Assembly (NCBI GenBank): GCA_023627715.1
Contig: JAMAHW010000012.1
Location: 372,001 to 436,000, forward strand
Origin: Periconia sp. R9002
Lineage: Eukaryota > Ascomycota > Dothideomycetes > Pleosporales > Periconiaceae
DNA: 64,000 nucleotides
Direction: 5' to 3'
Positions 1-10,045 of this stretch are shown in pieces. The notes under the pieces were generated by a model. That model did no database searches. It saw only the letters and a program-made list of their open reading frames with translations, and had not been told where the DNA came from. Made by a program: the position numbers and the translations under genes. The stretch's first letter is position 1. Every line of letters starts with the position of its first letter.

Positions 1-662
1 TGCTCGACTCAGGCAAAGTTGACGTCAATCAAGTTGATGGGGAAGGGCGATCGCCACTTTTTTTGGCCGTGAGCAGGGAGAATGCGAGCGTGGTGAAATT
101 GCTTTCTGACTCGGAACATATCAAAGTCAACGCCAAGGACGCTAGAGGGCGTACAGCTTTTTCCCTTGCAGCGGCTCGCGAGGATAAAAACATGGTCAAG
201 CTGTTGCTGGGCTTGGAATCTGTCGAAGTGGATACGAAAGACGTGAACGGACGAACACCGCTCTGGTGGGCAGCGCAGCGTGGAAGCACAGCAATGGTAA
301 AACTATTGCTGGAGTCAGGTAGAGCCAACCCAAACTCCAGAGACGTGAAGGGACAAACACCTCTATGGGCTTCTACGGAAAATTCGTGCTACTTCGCCTT
401 GAAGCATTTTTTGAAACACGACGAGGTCGAAGTTGATTCAAAGGATATCGAAGGAAGGACGCCGCTTCAAGAGGCAGTGCGTAAAGGAGATAAGACGTTG
501 GTGGAGATGCTGCTGGAAACCAGGAAGGTCGACATGTATTCGACAGATATATACGGTGAAAGTCCAATGCTGTCAGCGACAAAGCACAAGCAGCTGGATA
601 TCCTTAAGCTTTTGTGGTTGTACCAGAAAATTCCAGTACCTGGTACTTCTGCTGCTAGTTAA
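1..662 (+). CDS. Ankyrin-repeat protein, C-terminal part (5' end outside window)
   Basis: The frame beginning at base 3 is open from the window edge to TAA at 660-662, so this is the last ~219 residues of a longer gene; no start codon is needed inside the window. The sequence shows at least five ankyrin repeats of about 34-36 residues, recognisable from DVNGRTPLWWAAQRG, DVKGQTPLWAS, DIEGRTPLQEAVRKGD and DIYGESPMLSATKHK, each followed by a leucine-rich helix such as MVKLLL or LVEMLL. Ankyrin stacks bind other proteins. In filamentous fungi such arrays often form the C-terminal part of large STAND/NACHT or nucleoside-phosphorylase fusion proteins, but the N-terminal domain that would decide this is not in the window. 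After the last repeat a short PVPGTSAAS tail ends the protein. Ankyrin call firm; full architecture unknown. Confidence 0.85.
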   Translation, partial: LDSGKVDVNQVDGEGRSPLFLAVSRENASVVKLLSDSEHIKVNAKDARGRTAFSLAAAREDKNMVKLLLGLESVEVDTKDVNGRTPLWWAAQRGSTAMVKLLLESGRANPNSRDVKGQTPLWASTENSCYFALKHFLKHDEVEVDSKDIEGRTPLQEAVRKGDKTLVEMLLETRKVDMYSTDIYGESPMLSATKHKQLDILKLLWLYQKIPVPGTSAAS

Positions 663-704
663 GGATATATATCGCACAAACAAGAATTAAGTTCCCCATC
701 ATAG

Positions 705-1576
705 ATGTTCAACGCAGATGTTGATCCCCTCTCGATAGATTGCCTCGTCACTTCACTCTCGTTTTCACACAACGGCCTCGCTAGCTCAATCGGCAATGGC
801 GCGTACTACTGCCAACGCTATGCCGCATTGAGTGAGAATACTTCATTATATGAGAATTCAAAAGACCAAAATCAAGCATACATTGACTTTTTCTTCCCAG
901 ACACATCCAGTATCCCGAATGTGACCGATGGTGAAGATCCTCAGGACTGGCAATTCATTAGGTGAGCGAGTATTGATTTAGAACTCCCAAAAATAACCAC
1001 TCTGACCATGCAATCTCTTCCAGAAAACTCCAACAACTTCCCGCATATTCATTACGAGGGCGAAGATTACATACATGTATACTTCAGTATTCTGTCTTTG
1101 GTTCTGCCTCAAGTCCGTTTTTAAGCTTCAGCGCTGGGAGGAGGGACCAGTTTTGCAAGCCACTTGTATATGGCAGCTTCTCTTTCGAATTCCCCCCCAT
1201 TTTTGTCGTCAACAAATACTATACTACATTCTACCAGTCCGATTCATTATGTGCACTATTGAATGAACGAAGATTTGCGAAGCGCAGCACTCTGAATGCT
1301 CCAGATAGGTCGGCCAAGATGAATGAGTTCAGGACCGAAATCCGACAGCACATCATCAATGTCCGTATTCAATCCGTTACGGAGCTCACTATAGTCTTCG
1401 TCACTTCCGAACGTTGCAATGTGCCATTCCTTCTTCCAAATTGCCACAGCTCTCAACGCATCCTCACTTCGCGGTTGCACCCCGTCAGCGACGACGTAGA
1501 ACGACGATCTAATGGCGTGTTTCTTTGCTGGCTTGAACAGTCGCAACGACGAGAATTTACTCAGGGTGTGAAGTAG
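705..1576 (+). CDS. Possible two-exon hypothetical protein, overlapping the FtsJ gene antisense
   Basis: An ATG at 705 follows directly after an in-frame TAG (702-704). The first 85 codons run to a donor GTGAGC at 962, and an acceptor CAG ends at 1023 (62-bp intron). After splicing, the frame continues from 1024 to a stop at 1576, giving about 269 residues. The last 320 bp run antisense through the coding end of the methyltransferase on the minus strand. No domain is recognised; the first exon encodes an ordinary soluble-looking sequence (IGNGAYYCQRYAALSE, IDFFFPDTSSIPN). A spliced frame of this length could arise by chance, and the overlap with a well-supported gene counts against the distal half. 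Treat as a hypothesis. Confidence 0.25.
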
Positions 1577-2400
1577 CGAAACAGTATCACAAGCATCAAC
1601 TTTGTGTAGCAGTGCGACAATCCTCCCATCAACTCTGATCCGCTGCAGTGCTAGCACGAGTTGGCTAGTCAGCAGCCGCCATGCTTCGCGCCTCTCACGA
1701 TATTCCGCCCTGGAATGCATCCGAAGAACCTGCCCATCGCAAAAGATGAGTTCAAATTCTTCGCCATGAAATGGGCGATCCGGCAAGAAGTTGGCGGCGT
1801 CAGGGTGCTCCGCCGGGATATCGCTAACGTCCATCTCCGCCGCAAGCATCGTGATATCCAGAAAACACACACGGATTCTAGAGTCTGTCTCCCAATGAGG
1901 CAACAAAATCTTGTGGCCGCCTTTTGAGAGAGGCAAACTAATCCCGCACACCTTTGCGTTGCGATTTCGTTTTAACACGGAGGCTGTGAAGCCGCCAGGC
2001 GCCATGCAGAGGTCGAGGACGCTAGGACGCCTACCGAACGAGGACGATAAAGATAGAGCCAACGTGTTTTGATGAAGCTCTTCACCTATTTGACACATCA
2101 TCTTATAGAGAAAATGTCGGCCGGAGTCGTCCGCATGATCAGCCCGGAAACGTTGCTCTTTGAAGTGTTCATCTCCCTTCGGGTTCTCCCATCCCTATGG
2201 ATACACTTAATATCCCTGTGAAACGATGTGACAAACTAGTTGTCGCGCAAACTTACCATGCGTTTGAGTTCCGAAAGCTCTCTAAACACATCCACATGTG
2301 TGAGAAGGTACTCCTTGACAATAGAATTAGGACTTGGGGTTGTCGTTATGCTTGGTGAGAGGCTAGGATCTGCATCGTCTTGTATCTCGTTGTAGGGCAT
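1256..2400 (-). CDS. FtsJ-type (RrmJ-like) methyltransferase domain protein
   Basis: Two exons: 2257-2400 (48 codons) and 1256-2194 (312 codons plus stop), joined across a 62-bp intron with GTAAGT donor and CATAG acceptor; both exons are multiples of three, predicting 360 residues. Starting at the ATG at 2400 extends the protein beyond the internal MMCQIG methionines and joins cleanly in frame. The SAM-binding motif I of the FtsJ/RrmJ fold is clear (SVLDLCMAPGGFTASVL), followed by an acidic motif (IRVCFLDITML) and the motif-IV-like FELIFCDGQVL. FtsJ enzymes 2'-O-methylate RNA; the canonical K-D-K-E tetrad is only partly evident here, so the substrate is open. Similar stand-alone FtsJ-domain proteins are common in ascomycetes. 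Its end overlaps the doubtful plus-strand frame at 705-1576. Confidence 0.85.
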
Positions 2401-3255
2401 ATTGTTCGACTTTGTACAGTATTAGGTAGTTCAATACTACCGAATTACTGTCCTTGTGATTCCTGCCCAGACAAAACAGATTATAGAAAAGAGCCACGTA
2501 AAACCGGACAACAAGAATGCTCGACGTCTTTATGATTTCGCTACAAAGGCAGCCTTAGGGGCCAGTAGCCTTATTATGCAGAGTGCTCGTCATAAAGCGC
2601 AAGTTGATCGAGCTGACCAATTGGGTATTTTGTAAAGAGCGGTTACAATTGGTAGATCAGTATTGTTTTTGCAGGTAAACATCTTTTGGGAAACCTAGCC
2701 TGATGCAGGCCAAAGCAGGCCAAAGACAGCGCTCAATTGGACCATTACCTACGGAATTATGTTTCACGACAGCGGCGTGCGCCTCGGCAAATAACCAACA
2801 AACAAATCACAATCTGCCACATATGCTGCGTTGAAGAGCTTTTTTTTGCTATTCTGATGAGTGATTGATCATGAGGAAGTGAGAATGCCTCAGACACGCC
2901 GGACCTATAGGAATTTTATGTGTGCGTTTGTAATTCCCCCAGAACTCGGTCCACTATTTCACATGTTCCATAACCAAAATCATGAACGCAAATGACATGT
3001 CTCCTATGCGCGCAGATGCAAGGCCCGGGGGCGTGGCGGCAGCATAAGAGGACCAGGAGATGATCATGCGCAATTTTCTAATGGAAATGGTAAAAAAGGG
3101 AAAGAAATACTTTGAAGATGGACAACGCAAGGAAATAGAATTTCGTAGGCATCAATATCCCCAGCTGGGGGTAATCTGGTCACCAAAACGAAGAATCCTG
3201 CTCGCTAAACCTGATAGAACGACTGGACTTAACTCCTTGATATGTCGCTTGATAC
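2401..3255. other. Intergenic, no gene supported
   Basis: Between the divergent starts/ends of the methyltransferase and the damaged SDR. Only one short open frame (3060-3278, 72 codons) is present, with no recognisable motif. Short poly-T and AT-rich patches near 2840-2860; nothing structured seen. Confidence 0.5.
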
Positions 3256-4212
3256 CTACACAACCATGCGCATCTTAAGTTTGTCCTCGCGTACTATTTC
3301 CTCTTTGCGACTCTCCAGCTCATCTACATCCTAATTCGCGCTTAAATACCTTCCGTTCAACCACTCCCTTCGTACTTGTACCAACCATACTAAAAATGTC
3401 CCACAAAGCCCAACATCATCCACCGCAAATGGTCGACCATCCGCCGGTTGTCCTATCGGTGGTGGAATTGTCGCAACGATGCCAGGGTGCACAGCATATG
3501 ACAAAACGCCGCGATTCCCATAGCTTTCGGCAATAGCCTCTGTCATACGGTTTGTTGCGAGTTGAGACAGATTGTATCCAAGCGCGCCGGTGCTGGCAAA
3601 GTGCGACATGGCGCTGGTCAAGTTGATGATTGTTTTAATACCGTTTGTAGCAAGCAACAGGGGCATGAGAGCTTTGACGACAGCAAATTTTCCGACGAGA
3701 TTCACGGTTAGAGGGTCGATTATTTGGCTCGTGTCGATTGCAGCGAGGTTGTCGCTATGCCAGGCGGTGGCGTTGGTACTGACAATAGCTGCATTATTGA
3801 TGATGACATCTAGATATCCAGCATGTTCGGATTTGACGGCTTCGAGGATCTTCAAAGGGCTTTCTGGGTCATTGAGGTCGGCACTTATTGCGGTTACTTT
3901 CGTTGTGGGCGAAAGTGTCTCAATCTCCTTCTTGGTCGAAAGAAGTGTATTCGATAATGCGGTAGCTGTAATGATCAATCCTGTCGCACCTGCACGAGCG
4001 AAGGTTTTAGCTGTCTTTTCCCAAGGTTAGTACGTAAGCGACAGAGTCTATCGGCTTGCTATTCTACTCACCTCTGCTCCAATACCTCGACTGGCGCCGG
4101 TGACAACTACCACGAAAGGTCGGGAGATCTTGAGGCTTTTCAACCCAGGCGTAGGTGCGCTATGAAGTTTTGATGTGAATGTGAAACCAGTCCATGGAGG
4201 AGGAGCGGCCAT
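3256..4212 (-). pseudogene. Short-chain dehydrogenase/reductase with premature stop and altered catalytic lysine
   Basis: Exon 1 is 4072-4212 (ATG at 4212; an upstream in-frame ATG lies at 4263). Exon 2 runs from 4014, after a 57-bp intron with GTGAGT donor, ACTAAC branch site and AAAAG acceptor. The protein is a classical SDR: cofactor loop VTGASRGIG at residues 38-45, NNAA at 120-123, catalytic Ser near 181 (LTSAMSH), Tyr194. The lysine of the YxxxK motif is replaced by glutamine: YNLSQ, codon CAA. The frame stops at TAG 3331-3333, exactly where homologous fungal proteins have tryptophan (GRYLSAN then W-DVDELE). Beyond the TAG the same frame continues DVDELESRKEEIVRED...MRMVV to a second stop at 3256-3258, so a TGG to TAG change has removed about 25 C-terminal residues. 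TGG to TAG is a CpA to TpA change on the other strand. Likely inactive; expression of the truncated 274-residue form cannot be excluded. Confidence 0.75.
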
Positions 4213-4794
4213 GTTTGCGAACTTCAGCCGTGTTCTGCAGTTGCGACATGGAAAGTCCAACAACGGGGCCTCATGCTCGATTTATGTGCGGTACCTATGC
4301 ATCACCCAGGTCGGTCGCCGCCAATGCCGGATGCGAGACAGAAGCTAACTAGACTATTAATTTTTGGTGATGGTCGTGAGATGTATGTACTGGCTAAACC
4401 TCGCTTCCCGATGGAGCTTCTGTGATTGGTAGATTCGCTGAGCGACAACCACGTGATCACATACCGCAAACCCAAGTTGGAATCGTTGAGTGAAGCAATG
4501 GAATTCATCCCAGAATTAGTATGATTATGTGGGCGGGTAGTCTTCATAGGGCCAGTCAGGGACTCACATTATCAATTGATGATCAATGTTTCTATTTGTC
4601 ATCGGGTAATATCCCTCCACAGGCATATTGATGAAAAAGGTGCAGAAATTGTGCGTGGCCGAAAGTAAGAAAGGCACTTCAGATAGCTTCATTTCTTTCA
4701 TTATAGGGCAGATAACAGGAATCAAGATCATAATACGAACCAATTACCTAGCACAAGTCGTCAACAACACACTTCAGCTAGCCCAATACACGCA
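4213..4794. other. Intergenic between SDR and DUF7730 genes
   Basis: No coding sequence supported. Short frames on both strands have no recognisable motif. Contains the presumed promoter of the SDR (to about 4400) and the 3' flank of the DUF7730 gene. Confidence 0.5.
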
Positions 4795-5955
4795 TTATTT
4801 GCTGCTTTTGTCCATCAAGTCGTTCACCTTCTGCTCTCGTACGTTGAGCATTTTAATTTGCCAAGGGTGAAGACGCCCTTCGGGCCCTAACTCCCATCCC
4901 TGACGACTTGTCCTCTGAGGAGGCCCCCAATCGAGTTCTGCTGGCTTCTTTTTGACATTCTGGTCCTCGCTTGTCGCCCTTTGAAAAATCATTCGCAAAG
5001 TCTCGGATTTTGCTTTCAAATTTTGAAGACGAGCACGTTCATCTCCCCATTTACTCTCCCCTGCAAGTCTTACCCCAAAGGTCGCAAGTCCCCTTAGCTC
5101 GAGCAATGGCTTGAGAACTGGCTCTGCGTATTTCGGTTTATCGTACTCCTCCCCGAAGAGAGTGACAATGAGATGTTTCAAGCCAGTCATCTGGCATAAG
5201 ATGGTCCGCCATGCGGGATCCCAGTATCGAAGAAGATCACCGCTATTCCGCGCGTCTCGCTTTGTGGGAGCCTGCTCCCGAAAAGGGACTCTCTGTGTCC
5301 TCGGGGTCCAGTAATCCGCAAATGCTTCGGCCAAACCTATGTTCAATTTCGAGATGATAGCGAGTCTCTCAGGTATGACCGTTTGCGCAAACCAATTCAA
5401 GGTTTCTGGGTGATCGAATTCAAATACCGGCCGTGAGTAGAGAAGATGGATTCCCTCGCGATAGGCTTGTCTGCAGGTTTGCAATAAAGCCAACTCAATG
5501 TGCGAGAGCTTAGTCCATCTCCTATCTCTCTTGGATGCTGCGTAGTGTGCCCTGGATGTCTTGTAACACTCAATGCAATTTGATGCTTGGGGATAGTCCG
5601 GTTTCTCGCCACACTTCAAGTGGGCGACTCGCTTTACCCGACTGACCATATGAAATGTGGCATTTGGCTCTAGAACCAGACAGAAAATCATTCCTCGAAT
5701 CTCTAGAGGAATACCTTGTAGCAGCATGCAGAATTCGTTTTGCTGTGTTTCATGAGCTGCCGTGGTGGAAACTTCATTTGAGAAGTCCCTCTGTTGTCGG
5801 GTAGCATATGGGCTCACGTCAACCGACAGTCGGCGGCCATGTTCCAAGAGTAGTGGTTGTGGCTGACATTGAACTTCGACTTCCAGGCGCTTTACGCGCT
5901 CTCTTTCCAACCCATAGAGCCCATACATTGAATTTCTGGGGTCGTAATGTCCCAT
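4795..5955 (-). CDS. DUF7730-domain protein (fungal F-box-like family)
   Basis: Start chosen at the ATG at 5955 (MGHYDPRNSMYGLYG), giving 386 residues. The frame is open a further 30 codons upstream without an ATG, and the CTTGCAG just before 6040 looks like a splice acceptor, so an additional 5' exon is possible. The centre carries the DUF7730 hallmark: a leucine-rich opening (FCMLLQGIPLEIRGMIF, like an F-box helix), a cysteine pair (NCIECYKTS), then LALLQTCRQAYREGIHLLYS and PVFEFDHPETLNWF. This family is abundant in Pezizomycotina; members usually resemble F-box proteins but lack a proven function. The C-terminal third is charged and lysine-rich. Family call firm, role unknown. Confidence 0.85.
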   Translation of the reverse strand: MGHYDPRNSMYGLYGLERERVKRLEVEVQCQPQPLLLEHGRRLSVDVSPYATRQQRDFSNEVSTTAAHETQQNEFCMLLQGIPLEIRGMIFCLVLEPNATFHMVSRVKRVAHLKCGEKPDYPQASNCIECYKTSRAHYAASKRDRRWTKLSHIELALLQTCRQAYREGIHLLYSRPVFEFDHPETLNWFAQTVIPERLAIISKLNIGLAEAFADYWTPRTQRVPFREQAPTKRDARNSGDLLRYWDPAWRTILCQMTGLKHLIVTLFGEEYDKPKYAEPVLKPLLELRGLATFGVRLAGESKWGDERARLQNLKAKSETLRMIFQRATSEDQNVKKKPAELDWGPPQRTSRQGWELGPEGRLHPWQIKMLNVREQKVNDLMDKSSK

Positions 5956-6579
5956 CGCCGGAATTACTATGTTTGTCCTGCGCGAAATGGGATAGCGCCT
6001 ATTGGGCAAAGACTTGGGCCGATTCGCTTTCCGAACGATCTGCAAGGGGCTTCTGTAGCTATGGCCTTTTACGACTGGATTGAAAAGTTTGAAAGAATTC
6101 GCTTACAACCCCCTGTATACGCAGGAAGCCAATTTAGTGATGTGAGTTCACTTGGAACAAAGTGCAAAGGCGGTATAACAATGGACGATAAGAAGAGGTT
6201 TGACAACGACCATTTATACCTGTATGGTAGTTAAGGCTCGACATACGCCTATGGGGCCAAAGGAGGGGTGTTCATCCAGTCGTGTGGCTGAGTCTCAGTA
6301 TCATCCCAATTTCCTTTACGCCCGACGCCGCTTAATTTCTATAATAATGCCGTAGGATTTTAGCGCTTACCACAGAAAAACTGCGCGTTCTCTCAGCCGC
6401 AGGCGGAAAGAAAATATGTTTGAAATTGATTTAGCACTCCGCTGTGAATTCAGTTGATACATGATATTGGCTCTCTGAGCAGAGATCTCAGTGTCCATGA
6501 TATTTGTCTCAATTTGGTTTTATGTTCTGATAGGACCAGTAAGGCATGAGAGACGATGTGCATGTGGTTCCCAGTCACT
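5956..6579. other. Intergenic, no gene supported
   Basis: Upstream flank of the DUF7730 gene and downstream flank of the beta-trefoil-like pair. A short plus-strand frame at 5947-6234 mostly overlaps the DUF7730 5' region antisense and has no motif. Nothing structured seen. Confidence 0.5.
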
Positions 6580-6998
6580 TCAAACTTTTATAAAACGCCA
6601 TGTCTTCCCATTCGACCTCTTTAGGTCGATTTGTAATCTTTCTGTACCCGGCTCAAACCCTATCGGATAAAGACTACTATCCTCGAAATGCTCGAAATCC
6701 AACGTATTTGCCGTTAAAAGTTGGTATTCCCTCTCCGCGATTTCCCTGACTTGAAATTTCTGCCCTCTATTGTGGCCGCCATTCTCATTCACACCGGCTC
6801 CTGTTTCCATGAACTCCCTACCTCAATAGCATACAGCTATCGTGCCGACGCCGTCCAGCAATAATGGCCTAGTGGCAATACGTCGACAGTATTCCCAAAT
6901 CGACCCGTCTGTGAGCTGTGCGTGATGGAAGCTCCTTATGGGAATACATGGAAGTTGAAGGTTGGAAGGGGAGTATAAGGTTTGGTTTCCGTCTGGTC
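6580..6998 (-). pseudogene. Eroded second copy of the beta-trefoil-like gene
   Basis: The segment 6580-6770 encodes FQVREIAEREYQLLTA through SNGKTWRFIKV and a stop. This aligns with the C-terminal half of the neighbouring gene (FHVRQTKDEMYHILMT ... AISWRFINV), including the terminal WRF-I-V motif. Further upstream another frame (about 6830-6990) carries IRSFHHAQLTDGSIWEY, which resembles the family's opening segment. The two parts are not in one frame. A 75-bp intron from a GTATGC donor to a GGGCAG acceptor would join them, but the middle of the domain (the GFLGFRDPVSYRYLGYD segment) would still be missing. Best read as a tandem duplicate in decay. Confidence 0.4.
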
Positions 6999-7655
6999 TC
7001 ATTGGCGATTCTGTTTTCCCTTCCGCCCACCTGCCCCAAAATGGGCAATAACATGACTGGAACGTTCTCGGGAGACGAAACCTGTATTTTCGTTCAAGGA
7101 TAAGAGCTGTATCTGTGGAGGGAAACTATTTGATAGATCACCACACAAATGTCGATTGCATTGTTGGAGAAAAGATAGAAGTATAGGTCGTATATGCGCT
7201 TGCAGTAAAGCAGGCACATTGATAAACCGCCAGCTGATAGCATTGTCCCAATCTCCGGTAAGTTTTAAGTGTTCCTGTCCATCTTTCATCATTGCTTCCA
7301 GAGGCCGAAGCTCTCCCCCAAATGCCAGCCCGATCCAATTGTCATAGTGTGTCATTAAAATATGATACATCTCGTCTTTCGTCTGTCGAACATGAAATCT
7401 TTCCCAGAGCATATGCCACCCTTCCCTGCAGTGAAGCTCCTCATGGCGATCGTATCCCAAGTATCGGTACGATACGGGGTCTCGGAACCCAAGGAATCCG
7501 CTGCTTCCAATGCATTCCCAGCGAGTGCTTTTGTCCCTCTCTAATGTCAAAACTACGTTTCCCTTCTCAACTGTGATCTCCTTACCCGTTGCAACAGATT
7601 GTATGAGAAAGGACAAGCCAGGAGCAGGTACTGAGCTTGGTTGTGGCCCACTCAT
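6999..7655 (-). CDS. Beta-trefoil/fascin-like small fungal protein
   Basis: 218 codons from the ATG at 7655. Residues ~15-145 match a family of small ascomycete proteins seen by recall only: FLIQSVATGKEITVEKG, STRWECIGSSGFLGFRD, YRYLGYDRHEELHC, WERFHVRQ, AISWRFINV. Pattern and length suggest a beta-trefoil (ricin-B/fascin-like) fold, with no known enzymatic role. Relatives normally end immediately after the W-x-F-x-x-V motif. Here about 70 unrelated residues follow before the stop at 6999, so the original stop may have been lost or an intron may begin nearby. A similar but damaged copy lies directly downstream on the same strand. Confidence 0.6.
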   Translation of the reverse strand: MSGPQPSSVPAPGLSFLIQSVATGKEITVEKGNVVLTLERDKSTRWECIGSSGFLGFRDPVSYRYLGYDRHEELHCREGWHMLWERFHVRQTKDEMYHILMTHYDNWIGLAFGGELRPLEAMMKDGQEHLKLTGDWDNAISWRFINVPALLQAHIRPILLSFLQQCNRHLCGDLSNSFPPQIQLLSLNENTGFVSRERSSHVIAHFGAGGRKGKQNRQ

Positions 7656-8196
7656 TTCCCAACGTTCAGATTTTTCTCGTGGTATGGAGGGTTCGTATCA
7701 CGAGTCGTCGTGGACGGCGTAAATATTGCCCAAGAGTCAGAGAAAGGTTGTGATTCGAGGGCGGGGGAATGATGGCGCGGTGACATGATTGAAGCGTATA
7801 TATGAAGTGTTTGTCGGTTGTTGAAGAAAAGATGGGTGGCAGGAGGAAGAGAAAGCCTCAGCATAGAAAAGACGTTGTTGGGGTTGGGCGCGCACGCCGT
7901 GTCAATATATCCCGCACTTCCAGCATAGGTAATACTCAAGCGCTGCATTCCGTAACTTTATCAAAAGTTGTATTTTTTAAGTAGTAAACTTATCAGAGAT
8001 GACTAAGACTATATCATCAACACAGTGTCTTAGTATTCTACTTAGATCTAATAGAACTATAATTGCAAGGGAAGCTATTCCTCGAGGCGTGGTATAGAAA
8101 GTGCTACGTGTTGCGAGTGTGGGCTATTTTGACACCTAGATGGGACGTATCTGCTGGAATATGACAAGGGTAGGAAAGAAATTCTGATGCTGTCAA
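7656..8196. other. Intergenic
   Basis: Promoter side of the beta-trefoil-like gene. A short minus frame ends in the overlap GGGAAATGAG with that gene's ATG and could be an upstream reading frame, but nothing supports translation. AT-rich between 7970 and 8070. Confidence 0.4.
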
Positions 8197-8553
8197 TCAG
8201 TAAAGCTGTAGGTCTTGGCTGTTTACCTGATCTTCCAATTTGTGAAACAAGGTTGGCCAATCATAGTGTGGGTATACCTTCAACGCTCTGCGGCTTCGGG
8301 GATCCAGACTTTCGGGTAGGGCCAGTTGTGCGCCTTCGCAGAGTTCTTCCCATGTGGAATCTATATCTTCTCGGCTTTCATGTGCTTTGGTAGGAGGAAA
8401 AAAATCTTGCACAAACGGTTGGCCAGTACTGAAAGCCTGGAATATCATGCATACTCTTTGTAGTATTGTTTTAAATTGCCAATACTGAGCCTTCCTGAGC
8501 GTACTGCCCACCTCTATCTGGGTATGTACGTACCTACTGAATGAAAACAACAC
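8197..8553 (-). CDS. Hypothetical protein, gene model uncertain
   Basis: 118 codons with an ordinary soluble-protein look (RKAQYWQFKTILQRVCMIF, EDIDSTWEELCEGAQLALP, VYPHYDWPTLFHKLEDQ). A donor-like CAG/GTAAAC after LEDQ and a CATATTCCAG acceptor ~60 bp further could splice to a short end (IRPI or QIRPI, stop), but exons are not fixed. No family recognised. Element E1 lies just upstream of its 5' side. Confidence 0.3.
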   Translation of the reverse strand: MLFSFSRYVHTQIEVGSTLRKAQYWQFKTILQRVCMIFQAFSTGQPFVQDFFPPTKAHESREDIDSTWEELCEGAQLALPESLDPRSRRALKVYPHYDWPTLFHKLEDQVNSQDLQLY

Positions 8554-8794
8554 GATAATATATGTAAACGCATGTACAAGTACTTGTATGAAAGGCGCGG
8601 GAAACCCACAAGCGGAAAAGCCCAGAACTCATATCGACCCTCATAGCAATTGCTTAAGTAAAATCTGAGGAGGCAAGTGCCAAAAACGTGCCCTGACCAA
8701 AACACTGCACGCACGTGATAGCGTATCTCCGTCTCGTACCACCACGCCAAATCACCTCACTCTATTTTCACCCTCCAGACTTTAAACTTGTACC

Positions 8795-8954
8795 ATATAT
8801 ACTAGATTAGAGAGCTCATATTCAACATTCAGAACAATGCTAACTTCTTAGTACAGGTGGTTATCAAATACGAGCTCCGATTTCTTTTTGTGATTTTTTT
8901 TCTCGTACATTATTTGGGTCATTGGTGGGGGACTGGAGTGCAGTGGTTCAATTC
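8795..8954 (+). ncRNA. Putative Pol III small RNA gene E1 (class I)
   Basis: Order seen: TATA-like ATATATAC (8795-8802); 24 nt later the conserved start ATTCAGAACA (8827); GCTAACTT (8839-8846); A-box-like TAGTACAGGTGG (8849-8860) followed by TTATC; an 8-T run (8894-8901); and beyond it a B-box-like GGTTCAATTC (8945-8954), then more T-runs near 8973-8982. If transcription starts about 24 nt after the TATA box and ends in the T-run, the RNA would be ~70 nt. It shares this layout with four other copies in the window. Transcription itself is inferred. Confidence 0.55.
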
Positions 8955-8982
8955 TGGTAGTGACCTGTCTAGTTTTCTTTTT

Positions 8983-9895
8983 GCGTTTCTTATTATTGTG
9001 AGGAAAGAGGAGTGCGGAGTTGCTGTGTACTATGGGGTAGCTTTCTGACACAGCGAGTGCCGTGTACTTCAAGAAAGGTGGGTGCCCAAATGTCCCGCCA
9101 TCAGAAGGCCAACTGGAGTAAGAGCGGGCATGTGCCTAAGACTGCTGCGGAGTTTTTCTGGTGCTCAGTTACTGCTGATGTGTGTATCGAAGATGCCACA
9201 GGAAAACACATGACAGATAGAATTTGTGCTCTGTCCATGTGTCTGGAAGCTAATACGTTGACGAATTAGCCGTGTGAATAATGTGAGCAATCTACATTCT
9301 AGATTTGTGACCATTGTCATCCGTTTCATGGGAGCTGCGCCTACGTCAGCTGGCTACAGTATATGGCAACCGTGAGATCTCTCGATCTCGATGTTGTTCC
9401 CCGTAGCTTTCAGCACTTAACATTTGCGTGATATGCTCGAATTTTCATACTTTAAAGCCTAGCTCAGTAAACAACATGTTTCTGCATAAATTACCACTAC
9501 TTTAAGAGAAGATGCTGCTCCTCCACCATAAATTTTGGGTACGAGTAGAGCTTCAACATCTGAGTAACTAGTATTAACATCCGTTGCCGCACCTCGCACG
9601 CCCACTGCCAACAAACCGCATGCCACAATGATGTTTACATTTTTTATATGGGCAGGAATAGCCCTTAGTACTGCGGTACTATGAAATCATTCAGCTCTGA
9701 TGTTTAAATTCTGCAAAATCCCGTATACGCTACATCTATGTAGACAATCCCAGGTGTATAAACCCCACCCAAAAGGTGAAACCAGCCTCTCACCCCAACA
9801 ACACCCACGCCAGTAGCCTACGTCTTGGTACTACCAGTACCGCCCTCACCCTCACTTTGCCTTAAGATTTCAGTACCTGCGATTTCTTGTTGTAG
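8983..9895. other. Intergenic between elements E1 and E2
   Basis: No gene supported; a short frame at 9012-9269 has no motif. The 9300-9760 part is AT-rich with many stops in all frames. Confidence 0.45.
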
Positions 9896-10045
9896 TATAT
9901 ATACTGCTTAAAACAGATGATAAACATCAATTCAGAACTGTGCTAACTTCTTGGTTTAGGCGGTTATCGAACGCGATTTCTTTTTTGCGTTTTTTTTTTG
10001 TATTGAGGGGTATGGTGCTGAGGAACGGGAGCGCGTGTTCGAGTC
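9896..10045 (+). ncRNA. Putative Pol III small RNA gene E2 (class I)
   Basis: TATATATAC (9896-9904), 25 nt spacer, ATTCAGAACTGTGCTAACTT (9930-9949), A-box-like TGGTTTAGGCGG (9952-9963) with TTATCGAAC after it, T6 (9981-9986) and T10 (9990-9999). A B-box-like GTTCGAGTC follows at 10037-10045, ~85 bp after the A box. Same architecture as E1, E3, E4 and E5, on the same strand as E1 about 1.1 kb away. Confidence 0.6.

Noticed and set aside
8795..8954. E1-E5 as tRNA-derived SINEs or intron-containing tRNA genes
   Set aside because: A-to-B distance of 82-96 bp with a T6-T10 run between, no cloverleaf in four of five copies, and no target-site duplications seen; a U6-like promoter layout fits better.
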